This document shows, piece by piece, positions 8,620-15,623 of a stretch of DNA of 36,318 nt; positions within the stretch are counted from its first letter, which is position 1, and every line of letters starts with the position of its first letter. This DNA comes from Oscillospiraceae bacterium (GTDB taxonomy: Bacteria; Bacillota; Clostridia; Oscillospirales; Oscillospiraceae): assembly GCA_031262065.1 (NCBI GenBank), contig JAISIK010000010.1, forward strand, positions 1 to 36,318. The letters run 5' to 3'. The notes beneath the pieces are model-generated. The model worked only from the letters and a program-made list of their open reading frames with translations, did no database searches and was not told where the DNA came from. Both the position numbers and the translations under genes were made by a program.

Positions 8620-8766
8620 TTAGAAAGTTGGCTGCTCCTGCTGCGCAATCGGCGCGGGGCAAACGTGTTTTTCAGCGCCGTTTGCAGGCGCGGTTGCGTT
8701 TACCGCAGGGAGCTTCGGGTCACGCAGCTCGCTGTGCCGCTCGGGCGATTGTTTCTTTTTTTCCAT
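8620..8766 (-). CDS. Hypothetical small protein (48 aa)
   Basis: Minus-strand reading frame starting at the ATG at 8766 with GGGAGGGATG about 9 nt upstream. The 48 residues are hydrophilic and probably disordered: a basic start MEKKKQSPERHSELRD, then an Ala/Pro-rich part with one cysteine (HVCPAP). It lies 89 nt upstream of the Cys-rich peptide on the same strand, so the two may be co-transcribed. The good ribosome site is the main support; no family is recognised. Confidence 0.45.
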   Translation of the reverse strand: MEKKKQSPERHSELRDPKLPAVNATAPANGAEKHVCPAPIAQQEQPTF

Positions 8767-8835
8767 TGTGTCATCCCTCCCAACCATAGTTTGCACAAAA
8801 GGGAATAACTTACACAATGAAAAACATGGTAATTT

Positions 8836-9756
8836 CTAATACAGTAAGCGGAATGCGCCGTACATCCCGGCGTCGCCGCCGAGCTTTGCAAGGGTGATTT
8901 CCGTGTCTTTGCAGGCGTGGAACATGTGCATCCGAAAATGCCGCTCGACGCCGTCGCGTAAAATTTCGCCCGCGCGGGACACGCCGCCGCCCAGAATTAT
9001 GCGCTGCGGGTCGCACACGCAGCAGGCGGAGGCGAGCGCCTCGCCGAGATAGTCAAACACGATTTCCAAGGTCTGCGCAGCAAAATCGTCGCCGCTACGC
9101 GCCGCGTCGAACACATCCTTGCAGGAAAAATCTTCTATTCCGCGTAAAACAGAGGGCGTATCGCAGCGCGCTAAGCGCTCGCGAGTAACGCGCACGATGC
9201 CGTTTGCCGAGGCATACTGCTCCACGCAGCCGCATTTGCCGCAGGTGCAAGGCGCGCGGTCGGGCGCACGGACAACGATATGCCCGATTTCGCCGCCGAC
9301 GCCGTGCGCCCCGTTAAGTACCTTGCCGTCGAGGATAATCCCGCCGCCGACGCCTGTTCCTAAAGTGACAAATATTGCAGAGCTGCAGCCGGCGCCGCCG
9401 CCCTGCCAAAACTCGCCGAGCGCCGCGAGATTTGCATCGTTCCCGGCGCGGATTTCGCTTTGCGTCAAGTCGCCGAGCGCCTCGCGGAGGTCAAACACGC
9501 CCCAATGCAGATTCACGCAACGGTAGACCACGCCCGCATCGTCTACAGGGCCGGGCACGCCGATGCCGATGCCCATACGCGCGACCGGCGCAATGCCGAA
9601 GCTATCGACCGCGCGGGCAATATCGGGAAGAATCTGCGCGCCTTCGTTTTCGGTGCGCGTTGCGATTTCCTTTCGCGCAAGGAGCGTGCCCGTTTCATCA
9701 AACAGCCCGATTTTTACCGTCGTTCCGCCTACATCAACGCCAAAGCCATAGCGCAC
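8836..9756 (-). CDS. glcK: ROK family glucokinase
   Basis: Phosphorylates glucose (or a related hexose) to the 6-phosphate with ATP. It is 306 residues, normal for glucokinases of the ROK family. The ATP site DVGGTTVKIG is at 8-17, the catalytic Asp lies in GNDANLAALGE, and the zinc motif CTCGKCGC follows GEIGHIVV. The start is a GTG at 9756 with GGAGGG upstream; the nearby ATG is out of frame. It is divergent from glucose-6-phosphate isomerase, whose product chain it feeds, so the pair covers the first two steps of glycolysis. Another hexose substrate cannot be excluded. Confidence 0.92.
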   Translation of the reverse strand: MRYGFGVDVGGTTVKIGLFDETGTLLARKEIATRTENEGAQILPDIARAVDSFGIAPVARMGIGIGVPGPVDDAGVVYRCVNLHWGVFDLREALGDLTQSEIRAGNDANLAALGEFWQGGGAGCSSAIFVTLGTGVGGGIILDGKVLNGAHGVGGEIGHIVVRAPDRAPCTCGKCGCVEQYASANGIVRVTRERLARCDTPSVLRGIEDFSCKDVFDAARSGDDFAAQTLEIVFDYLGEALASACCVCDPQRIILGGGVSRAGEILRDGVERHFRMHMFHACKDTEITLAKLGGDAGMYGAFRLLY

Positions 9757-9785
9757 GACACATCCCTCCGTTCGTCTTTTTTCTC

Positions 9786-9814
9786 ATTATACACGAATCT
9801 TTGTGAATAATCCA
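9786..9814 (-). promoter_or_regulatory. Promoter for glcK
   Basis: Perfect -10 TATAAT on the minus strand (9786-9791) about 30 nt before the GTG start. The -35 at 17-nt spacing is weak (TGGATT, 9809-9814). Confidence 0.5.
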
Positions 9815-9869
9815 CCAAAAACCGCCCGAATCTTCTATGCCCAAAAGAAAACTTTTCGCCCTAAGTCGC

Positions 9870-9898
9870 TTGTGTTTTCAGCTCGTTTGCGGTAACAT
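9870..9898 (+). promoter_or_regulatory. Possible promoter for pgi
   Basis: TTGTGT (9870-9875), 17 nt, TAACAT (9893-9898), 31 nt before the pgi start. It is a modest match; a TATAGAAT just downstream is an alternative -10. Confidence 0.35.
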
Positions 9899-9929
9899 AG
9901 ACCTATAGAATAGTGAAGGAGCAACGCCG

Positions 9930-11222
9930 ATGTTGAAAGTAGATATTTCCAATGTGTGGGGCGATTTATCCCTGTCGGACATGCTTGCTGCAGAGCCGGA
10001 GGTTTTTTCCGCGCACAAAACGCTCGCGGAGGGGCGCGGCGAAGGCAGCGATTTTCTGGGCTGGTTGAACCTGCCGACTTTTGAGCAGACCGAAGAACTG
10101 CGCCGCATCCAGCGCGCCGCGAAGCAGATTCGCGCGGATTCGGATATTTTTGTCGTGATCGGCATCGGCGGTTCGTATCTCGGACCGCGCGCTGCAATCG
10201 AACTGGTCAAGGGGCAAAATCACAACCTGAAAGACGCCGACCCGCAGATTTTCTTTGCGGGGAACAATCTCTCCACGCGTGCATGGCAGGAGCTGTGCGA
10301 ACTGCTCGAGGGCAAGGATTTCTCCATTAATATCATCTCCAAATCGGGCACGACCACCGAGCCCGCGATTGCCACACGCGCCCTTCGCTGGATGCTCGAG
10401 CGCAAGTACGGCGCGGAGAAGGCGAAAAAGCGCATTTACGTTACCACCGACCCCGCAAACGGCGCGCTGCGCCGCATGGCGCAGGACGAGGGCTACGAAT
10501 CCTTTGTCATTCCGCCGGACGTCGGCGGGCGCTACAGCGTGCTGACTGCGGTGGGGCTGCTGCCGATGGCTGTGGCGGGCATTTCGCCGATGGATGTGAT
10601 GCTCGGCGCAGCGCGGGCAAAAAAGGAGCTGGATTTGCGCTCCTTTGAAAATCCCGCGTGGCAGTACGCTACCATGCGCAATTTGCTCTACCGCCGCAAG
10701 AAGTCTATCGAGCTTCTGTGCTGTTACGAGCCGCGCTTCCGCTATTTTGCGGGTTGGTGGCAGCAGCTCTTCGGCGAGAGCGAGGGGAAGGACGGCAAGG
10801 GCATTTTCCCCGCCACGGCGGAGTTCACGGCGGATTTGCACTCTCTGGGGCAGATGATTCAGCAGGGCGAACGCAATATTTTTGAAACTGTTTTGCGCTT
10901 CTCGCCCCCGCAGAAAAAGACGCTTATTGACGGCGACTGGAAAAATCTCGACGGGCTGAACTATCTGGAGGGAAAATCACTCGATTTTGTCGAAGAGCAG
11001 GCGTTTTTGGGCACGCTCAGCGCCCATGTTGACGGCGGCGTGCCGGTGATTATTCTGCAAGCGGACGATATCGATGCAGACACGCTCGGCGAGCTGTTCT
11101 ATTTCTTCGAGCTGTCGTGCGGGATTTCTGCGTATATGCTGGGCGTAAATCCCTTTAACCAGCCGGGCGTGGAGTTCTACAAGAAAAATATGTTCCAACT
11201 GCTCGGTAAGCCCGGATATTAA
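9930..11222 (+). CDS. pgi: Glucose-6-phosphate isomerase
   Basis: Interconverts glucose-6-phosphate and fructose-6-phosphate in the cytosol. It is 430 residues, the short form usual in Bacillota. Sugar-phosphate binding motifs are clear: [15 protein letters not shown] near 75-90 and [15 protein letters not shown] near 135-150. [16 protein letters not shown] carries the catalytic glutamate region and [18 protein letters not shown] closes the active site near the C-terminus. The ATG is preceded by GAAGGAG. It is transcribed away from glcK. Confidence 0.96.
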   Translation: MLKVDISNVWGDLSLSDMLAAEPEVFSAHKTLAEGRGEGSDFLGWLNLPTFEQTEELRRIQRAAKQIRADSDIFVVIGIGGSYLGPRAAIELVKGQNHNLKDADPQIFFAGNNLSTRAWQELCELLEGKDFSINIISKSGTTTEPAIATRALRWMLERKYGAEKAKKRIYVTTDPANGALRRMAQDEGYESFVIPPDVGGRYSVLTAVGLLPMAVAGISPMDVMLGAARAKKELDLRSFENPAWQYATMRNLLYRRKKSIELLCCYEPRFRYFAGWWQQLFGESEGKDGKGIFPATAEFTADLHSLGQMIQQGERNIFETVLRFSPPQKKTLIDGDWKNLDGLNYLEGKSLDFVEEQAFLGTLSAHVDGGVPVIILQADDIDADTLGELFYFFELSCGISAYMLGVNPFNQPGVEFYKKNMFQLLGKPGY

Positions 11223-11234
11223 TTGTGCATTCGC

Positions 11235-11263
11235 TTGCATTATGGCAAGAATCTTGCTAAAAT
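11235..11263 (+). promoter_or_regulatory. Promoter for the small P-loop gene
   Basis: TTGCAT (11235-11240), 17-nt spacer, TAAAAT (11258-11263), 34 nt before the ATG at 11298. Good consensus match. Confidence 0.7.
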
Positions 11264-11297
11264 AGAAACAGCAGATAAGCTGAAGGAGGAATACAAT

Positions 11298-11708
11298 ATG
11301 GTTAAACTCATCATGGGCTTGAAAGGCGCTGGAAAAACAAAGCAACTCATTCAAGACATCAATACATCCGTCAAAAACGAAAACGGCAGTATGGTTTGCA
11401 TCGAAAAGGGAACAAAACTGCGTTATGATATTGATATTCGCGTGCGCTTAATCGATTATTGCGACTATGCGATGGATAGCCTCAGTGCGCTCAAGGGCTT
11501 CTGCGCGGGGCTTCTGGCAGGCAATTTCGACATCAGCCACATTTTCATCGACAGTTTCTATAAGCATGTGCAAAACGCGGGCATTGCCGAGGTCGAGGAC
11601 TTCCTCCTCTGGTGCGAGGCATTCGGGAAGACGCACGGCATTTCCTTCACGGTCGTCGTCTCCGACGATGTTGCAAACGCAACGGACAAAATTAAGGCGT
11701 TCCTGTAA
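11298..11708 (+). CDS. Small P-loop ATP-binding protein
   Basis: A 136-residue cytosolic NTPase-like protein. MVKLIMGLKGAGKTKQLI carries a Walker A (GLKGAGKT, 7-14). A Walker B-like strand is HIFIDSFYKH, and SFTVVVSDD is a further core strand. It is shorter than most P-loop ATPases, with no helicase or secretion domain. Related proteins in Bacillota are often labelled ATP-binding or PilT-like without experimental basis. The ATG has AAGGAGG in place; longer upstream frames lack one. It has its own promoter and a strong terminator, so it is probably a single-gene unit. The role is unknown. Confidence 0.8.
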   Translation: MVKLIMGLKGAGKTKQLIQDINTSVKNENGSMVCIEKGTKLRYDIDIRVRLIDYCDYAMDSLSALKGFCAGLLAGNFDISHIFIDSFYKHVQNAGIAEVEDFLLWCEAFGKTHGISFTVVVSDDVANATDKIKAFL

Positions 11709-11720
11709 GAAAGTCGCACC

Positions 11721-11755
11721 GACACAGCCTGCCAAGGGGCGGGCTGTGTCGTTTT
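11721..11755 (+). terminator. Rho-independent terminator after the P-loop gene
   Basis: Stem GACACAGCC / GGCTGTGTC (11721-11729 with 11742-11750), then GTTTT. It ends 17 nt before the start codon of the cyclo-ligase gene. Confidence 0.8.
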
Positions 11756-11771
11756 GTATGAGGAGGAACCT

Positions 11772-12320
11772 ATGGATAAGACGACCTTGCGCAAAGCGAT
11801 TTCCGCGCAAAAGCGGGCAATGACGCAGGCGCAGATACAAGAAGCGTCCGCTTTTCTAGCGGCGCAGCTCTTTGCGCACCCGCTGTACAAGCAGGCAAGG
11901 GCAATTTACGGCTATCTCAGCTATAATCAGGAGGTGCAAACCGTCCCGATTTTGCGCCGCGCCATGGCAGACGGCAAGCGCGTTGCCCTGCCGAAAATCT
12001 TCTGCGAGGAAATGCGCTTTATTTGGATGGACGATTTGTGGCGTGTGCGCGAGGGCTACAAGGGCGTCCCCGAGCCGATGGACGATGCGCCGATTGCAGA
12101 CGACGACGCGGCGCTGGTCTTGCTGCCGGGGCTTGCCTTTGATGCAAAAGGCGGGCGCTTGGGCTATGGCGGCGGCTTTTACGACCGCTTTTTGGCAAAC
12201 CGGGCGCATCCGACCATCGCGCTGTGCTATGATTTTCAGCTTTTGCAGGATATTCCGCGCGAACCGCACGATATTTGCATCGACGCGCTGCTCGTCGCGC
12301 CGCATTGTACGGACGTATAG
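11772..12320 (+). CDS. 5-formyltetrahydrofolate cyclo-ligase
   Basis: Converts 5-formyl-THF to 5,10-methenyl-THF with ATP, recovering a storage folate for the C1 pool that the fhs-fchA-folD operon serves. It is 182 residues, as expected. The ATP and folate motif LLPGLAFDAKGGRLGYGGGF near 122-141, followed by YDRFL, is diagnostic. The N-terminus KTTLRKAISAQKRAMT also fits. The ATG at 11772 follows AGGAGGA; the frame could open six codons earlier without a better site. It is followed 71 nt later by the 38-aa gene. Confidence 0.95.
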   Translation: MDKTTLRKAISAQKRAMTQAQIQEASAFLAAQLFAHPLYKQARAIYGYLSYNQEVQTVPILRRAMADGKRVALPKIFCEEMRFIWMDDLWRVREGYKGVPEPMDDAPIADDDAALVLLPGLAFDAKGGRLGYGGGFYDRFLANRAHPTIALCYDFQLLQDIPREPHDICIDALLVAPHCTDV

Positions 12321-12391
12321 AAAGCCACGGCGTACAAATACTAAAGTGTGAACAGACGCGAATTCCAAAAGGCAAGAACGGAGGCTTTCCC

Positions 12392-12508
12392 ATGAAAAAA
12401 CGCAAACAAGAAAAGGATAAGCCCGTGATTCACACGGACATTTTCGGCAGTTACACCGGCGTAACTGCAGACGGCGAGAAACCTGTGCAAGATGCGGATG
12501 ATTTATAA
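12392..12508 (+). CDS. Conserved-looking 38-aa protein
   Basis: Very short gene with an ATG at 12392 and CGGAGG about 9 nt upstream. A lysine-rich start is followed by an ordered-looking core VIHTDIFGSYTGVTADGEKP and an acidic end (QDADDL). I believe similar tiny proteins ending in this core occur in other Clostridia and are often missed, but I cannot verify that here. No membrane segment or signal peptide is seen. The last codons and stop form the left arm of a perfect hairpin, so coding end and transcript structure overlap. Function unknown. Confidence 0.72.
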   Translation: MKKRKQEKDKPVIHTDIFGSYTGVTADGEKPVQDADDL

Positions 12509-12522
12509 AAATCATCCGCATC
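12491..12522 (+). terminator. Perfect hairpin over the end of the 38-aa gene
   Basis: GATGCGGATGATTT (12491-12504), loop ATAA, and its exact complement (12509-12522). It covers the last codons and the stop. There is no immediate T-run, so it may protect or end the transcript together with the next hairpin. Confidence 0.55.
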
Positions 12523-12573
12523 AGCTTGTCAAAAAACGCGTTTTTCCCAAAAAGAGCAAGTGTTCTTTGACAG

Positions 12574-12606
12574 GCAAAGCCCCTCTCTGACCGAGAGGGG
12601 CTTTGC
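12574..12606. terminator. Hairpin terminator between converging genes
   Basis: A 14-bp perfect stem (12574-12587 with 12593-12606, loop TGACC), followed by a second small GCG hairpin leading into CTTTTTC at about 12621. It lies between the 38-aa gene and the oppositely oriented nuclease gene. Confidence 0.65.
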
Positions 12607-12687
12607 AAGAAAAGCGGTCGCTTTTTCTTCTGGCGCCGCAGTAAACGCTTCTTTCTATTACCCAGAAACTCTTCCTCCAACGAACGG

Positions 12688-14109
12688 CTACACTTCAACA
12701 GCCTCCGTAAGGTCATTGAAGTAGCTGAGTTCACTTGCCCACTTATTTGGTATATGTTCCTCATTTAATATCTGTTGGAGAGAAGGACGATTGTCATCTT
12801 TTAATACTCTGTCCAATATTTTTCCTGCCCCCGCTATATCAGTTCCGGCTAGTGATAACAATCGTTCCATGTCAGAAATCGTTGCAATCCGTGCACTACT
12901 ATTAGCGTCTATATGTTCAACCAACGAAATGTTTGGCAAGTCTTCAAATAACACGATAAATTTTACTGTATTTATATTATCAGTAAAAGCAGCAAGCTGT
13001 TTTGATGCTTTTTCAACTGTGCGCTTTAAGAAGTCCTCAATGGCTGCTAAATCCGGGAATTGCGTCTTTGCACTGATAGGAAGTAGGGAAGATTTTAGTT
13101 CTGCAAGTATAGTATGCCTTCCAACCTTCAACATAAAGTCCGGGGTTTTATATTGACCCTCCGGTATCTTAAAACAAGAATCAGGCAAGTAACAATTGCA
13201 AACCTCAAAGAAGTATTGTTCAAAGAGAAGACCAAACGTATTAACGAATTTAGTTTGTATTTGTTTTTCTTTCTTTGAAGAATAATATTCTCGTATTATC
13301 CAGAACAAACCATCCCCTAATTTTTGAAATATAAGAGGGCTGCTGGTCAAAATTGTATCTTTTTTATTGTAATATCGTAAAAATGGTTTGCTATAAAAGC
13401 ATCTTTCTTTTTGTTCACTATTTTTTACGGACAAAACATCGATAGTGTAATACTCGACAATTTTCTTTACGTTTTTAACTGTAGCCTCGTCAAACCTTTC
13501 GGCGAATAGCTCCTGAGGCGCAGTTAGAATGTATGGAGAACATAAGCAAATCTCACATATAAGTATTAAACATTTCAAGTATTCTTCAACCGTTATACCC
13601 AACACTTCATTCATAATTTCCGCAATCGGTTTAATATTGTTTCGATCAACTTTCTTTGATGCGATAAGGATGTGATAAACACGATTAAACTGTTCAATTA
13701 CAAGATTGGGGGCTTGGCATTTGAATTGTTCATAGGTAGTACAGGACAAGAATTTGCAAATACCTTTCTCTTTATCATAGACATTCAAGTTGTTATAGTA
13801 CGAACGGTATTTATTAACGAGCAAACTTAACTCTTGATCTGTTATTCTCCATGCCCCTTTTATACTGCAATTTAATACTGCAAAGTATGTGAATATATGA
13901 AATTCCCATGTATATAAAACGGTATCGTATATTTTGCCTTCATCCACAATTTCAAATGTAGCAGCATGCTTGTATTTTTGGTCGCTTTCTTCGTCTCTAT
14001 TAAATAACCGATAAAATGTATGTATTGAAGCCCTCGCAATTGCGGGAGCAATCGTCTCTAATTCATACTTATTCAGCGCTTTAAAGAAGTTATTATTTGT
14101 TTTACTCAT
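12688..14109 (-). CDS. Putative PD-(D/E)XK nuclease, orphan AT-rich gene
   Basis: A 473-residue protein I cannot assign to a named family. A C-terminal nuclease core of the PD-(D/E)XK type is visible: Glu297 in the helix FGLLFEQYFFEV, then Pro323-Asp324 in KTPDFMLKVG, and Glu337-x-Lys339 in ILAELKSS. The N-terminal 280 residues are mostly helical with several Cys and could be a sensing or DNA-binding part. Base composition is far more AT-rich than the flanks and no methyltransferase or helicase partner is adjacent. It has its own promoter. It may be a single-gene defence or restriction-like enzyme; the substrate is unknown. Confidence 0.78.
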   Translation of the reverse strand: MSKTNNNFFKALNKYELETIAPAIARASIHTFYRLFNRDEESDQKYKHAATFEIVDEGKIYDTVLYTWEFHIFTYFAVLNCSIKGAWRITDQELSLLVNKYRSYYNNLNVYDKEKGICKFLSCTTYEQFKCQAPNLVIEQFNRVYHILIASKKVDRNNIKPIAEIMNEVLGITVEEYLKCLILICEICLCSPYILTAPQELFAERFDEATVKNVKKIVEYYTIDVLSVKNSEQKERCFYSKPFLRYYNKKDTILTSSPLIFQKLGDGLFWIIREYYSSKKEKQIQTKFVNTFGLLFEQYFFEVCNCYLPDSCFKIPEGQYKTPDFMLKVGRHTILAELKSSLLPISAKTQFPDLAAIEDFLKRTVEKASKQLAAFTDNINTVKFIVLFEDLPNISLVEHIDANSSARIATISDMERLLSLAGTDIAGAGKILDRVLKDDNRPSLQQILNEEHIPNKWASELSYFNDLTEAVEV

Positions 14110-14211
14110 TCAATGTATCCCTCATATACCAAATCTAATACGTCTATTGTGGCGGCTTGAGTATGCCGAACCTAAGGCACATGGATTCATACTTCCGTAT
14201 CTTTAATTCAG

Positions 14212-14240
14212 TTTATATATCATTTGTAAACAATTGTCAA
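14212..14240 (-). promoter_or_regulatory. Promoter for the PD-(D/E)XK gene
   Basis: On the minus strand, consensus -35 TTGACA (14235-14240), 17-nt spacer, -10 TATAAA (14212-14217). It implies a leader of about 95 nt before the start codon at 14109. Confidence 0.7.
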
Positions 14241-14473
14241 TATTTCAGTGTTGTTGTGCCTATATCTTACTTTAAGTCGATACCGCACAAAAGGGTAAAA
14301 AGCGATTCGTTCTCCTGCTTGATCTGTCATAAAATAGAAGGACAGTTTTCGACGGGTTTTGTAGAATTCTGAGGTTTGAGATACTTTTACCCCAACTTTT
14401 TTTAAATCTGTAAAATTTTTCCAATTTTGTTGCCAAAACGGTGGTTTGTTGCCTGTTTTACCAAGCATTGCAT

Positions 14474-14502
14474 TTGCAAAAAGGTTACAAATCGGTTACA
14501 GT
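14474..14502 (+). promoter_or_regulatory. Promoter for the LysM-CAP gene
   Basis: TTGCAA (14474-14479), 17-nt spacer, TACAGT (14497-14502), about 40 nt before the ATG at 14543. Confidence 0.55.
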
Positions 14503-14542
14503 GAAATCACCCGAACGGGAAAAAATTTAGGAGGGTGTTTCT

Positions 14543-15145
14543 ATGAAGAAACTTATCTCGAAGATGTCGCTGCTGCTTGCGCTGTCGCTGCTGCTTGTGA
14601 CTTCCGCCTTTGCGGCGTCTCATACGGTTCGCTCCGGCGATACAATGTGGAAGATTGCAGTCAAATACGAAGTCGGCTGCAGCGAAATTATCAAAGCAAA
14701 CCCGCAAATCAGCAACCCCGATTTGATCTATCCGGGGCAAGTACTTACCGTCCCCGAAGCTGACAGCAAGGTGAGCAGCTACGAGGCGGAGGTTATTCGT
14801 CTTGTAAACGAAATCCGCGTGCAAAATGGACTGAGGCCCCTAACCGCCAACTGGGAATTGTCGCGCGTGGCGCGTTATAAGTCGCAGGACATGGTTGACA
14901 GGAAGTATTTTTCCCATACCAGCCCCACCTACGGCTCGCCCTTTGATATGATCAAGGCATTCGGGCTGAGCTACCGCACCGCGGGCGAAAATATCGCCTA
15001 CGGCTATCCCACCGCGCAGCGGGTCGTTGACGGCTGGATGAACTCCCCCGGTCACCGCGCGAATATTCTCAATGCGAATTTCACGCAAATCGGCGTGGGC
15101 TATGTAGCAGCCGGACACTACTGCACACAGATGTTTATCGGATAA
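14543..15145 (+). CDS. Secreted LysM and CAP (SCP/PR1) domain protein
   Basis: A 200-residue exported cell-wall protein. A signal peptide spans about 1-25 (ending AFAA). One LysM domain at 26-71 (HTVRSGDTMWKIAVKYEVG, ending YPGQVLTVP) should bind peptidoglycan. A CAP domain follows from about 80 to the end, with HTSPTYGSPFDMIKAFG, GENIAYGYPTAQ, SPGHRANILNANFTQIGVG and the usual C-terminal tail. This architecture is common in spore-forming Bacillota (SafA/YkwD-like proteins), where it may act in the envelope or spore coat. The ATG has GGAGGGTG upstream. A terminator hairpin follows, so it is a single-gene unit. Confidence 0.93.
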   Translation: MKKLISKMSLLLALSLLLVTSAFAASHTVRSGDTMWKIAVKYEVGCSEIIKANPQISNPDLIYPGQVLTVPEADSKVSSYEAEVIRLVNEIRVQNGLRPLTANWELSRVARYKSQDMVDRKYFSHTSPTYGSPFDMIKAFGLSYRTAGENIAYGYPTAQRVVDGWMNSPGHRANILNANFTQIGVGYVAAGHYCTQMFIG

Positions 15146-15160
15146 TCGAAACGCAAACGG

Positions 15161-15180
15161 GCGGTCGCGAAAGCGACCGC
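15161..15180 (+). terminator. Hairpin after the LysM-CAP gene
   Basis: GCGGTCGC-GAAA-GCGACCGC, a stable GNRA-loop hairpin 15 nt after the stop codon. The following T-run is poor (TCCTTGT). Confidence 0.5.
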
Positions 15181-15197
15181 TCCTTGTGCCTAAAAAG

Positions 15198-15221
15198 AAA
15201 GTCCGCCTCTCGGCGGACTTT
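15198..15221 (-). terminator. Terminator for secG
   Basis: AAAGTCCGCC-TCTC-GGCGGACTTT with a U-rich tail on the minus strand (TTTCTTTTTA), 22 nt past the secG stop. It may also stop plus-strand transcripts. An almost identical hairpin occurs at 20460-20483. Confidence 0.75.
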
Positions 15222-15242
15222 CGCTTATTATTGCGTTAGGAA

Positions 15243-15485
15243 TTACATCGAGTACAGCAGGGCAACGAAGAGCGTCAGCAGGGCGAAAGCGCCTGCAATC
15301 CACTTCGTTGCGCGAGCGAGCTTCGCGTCAAAGGTTGCGACCTTGCTTCTGGACATGTAGGAGTCGGAGTTGCCGGAAAGCGCGCCCAAGCCGGATTCTT
15401 TGCCGGATTGCATCATAACGACCGCAACCAGAACGGCGCAGGAAATCAGCTGAAGAATTAACAAAACTGTCTTAAGTATATCCAT
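15243..15485 (-). CDS. secG: Preprotein translocase subunit SecG
   Basis: Small accessory subunit of the SecYEG channel in the cytoplasmic membrane; 80 residues from the ATG at 15485, which follows GGAGGTTACT. Two helices (about 3-22 and 55-76) flank the conserved segment VVMMQSGKESGLGALSGNSDSY. A start four codons earlier lacks a correctly spaced ribosome site. It lies downstream of prfB on the same strand with its own promoter. In many Bacillota secG precedes rnr and smpB; those genes are not here. Confidence 0.95.
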   Translation of the reverse strand: MDILKTVLLILQLISCAVLVAVVMMQSGKESGLGALSGNSDSYMSRSKVATFDAKLARATKWIAGAFALLTLFVALLYSM

Positions 15486-15571
15486 AGTAACCTCCAAAAT
15501 GAGCCGCGCTTACGGCAGGCGGCGCGCCGGAATCCCATTCAAACGAATGTTAATTGTAAGCAGTACAATAC

Positions 15572-15600
15572 ATGATAGCACAGGGATACTGTGTTTGCAA
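15572..15600 (-). promoter_or_regulatory. Promoter for secG
   Basis: Minus strand: -35 TTGCAA (15595-15600), 17-nt spacer, -10 TATCAT (15572-15577). Leader of about 80 nt to the secG start. Confidence 0.6.
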
Positions 15601-15623
15601 GTGTTTTTTCGCCGCAGAAGCGA

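Larger units (their letters stand above)
14110..14542. other. AT-rich intergenic stretch between nuclease and LysM-CAP genes
   Basis: 433 bases without a convincing gene. It holds the minus-strand promoter of the nuclease (14212-14240), a leader of about 95 nt, and the plus-strand promoter of the LysM-CAP gene (14474-14502). Short frames at 14157-14372 (plus) and 14220-14468 (minus) lack ribosome sites and protein-like composition. Confidence 0.6.

Noticed and set aside
8354-8623. Plus-strand Ala/Thr-rich frame over the Cys-rich gene
   Set aside because: It is the reverse reading of the Cys/Gly repeats, and the minus-strand start has the better ribosome site.
14157-14372. Short plus-strand frame in the AT-rich gap
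   Set aside because: No ribosome site, overlaps the nuclease promoter, and low-complexity AT-rich composition gives frames by chance.
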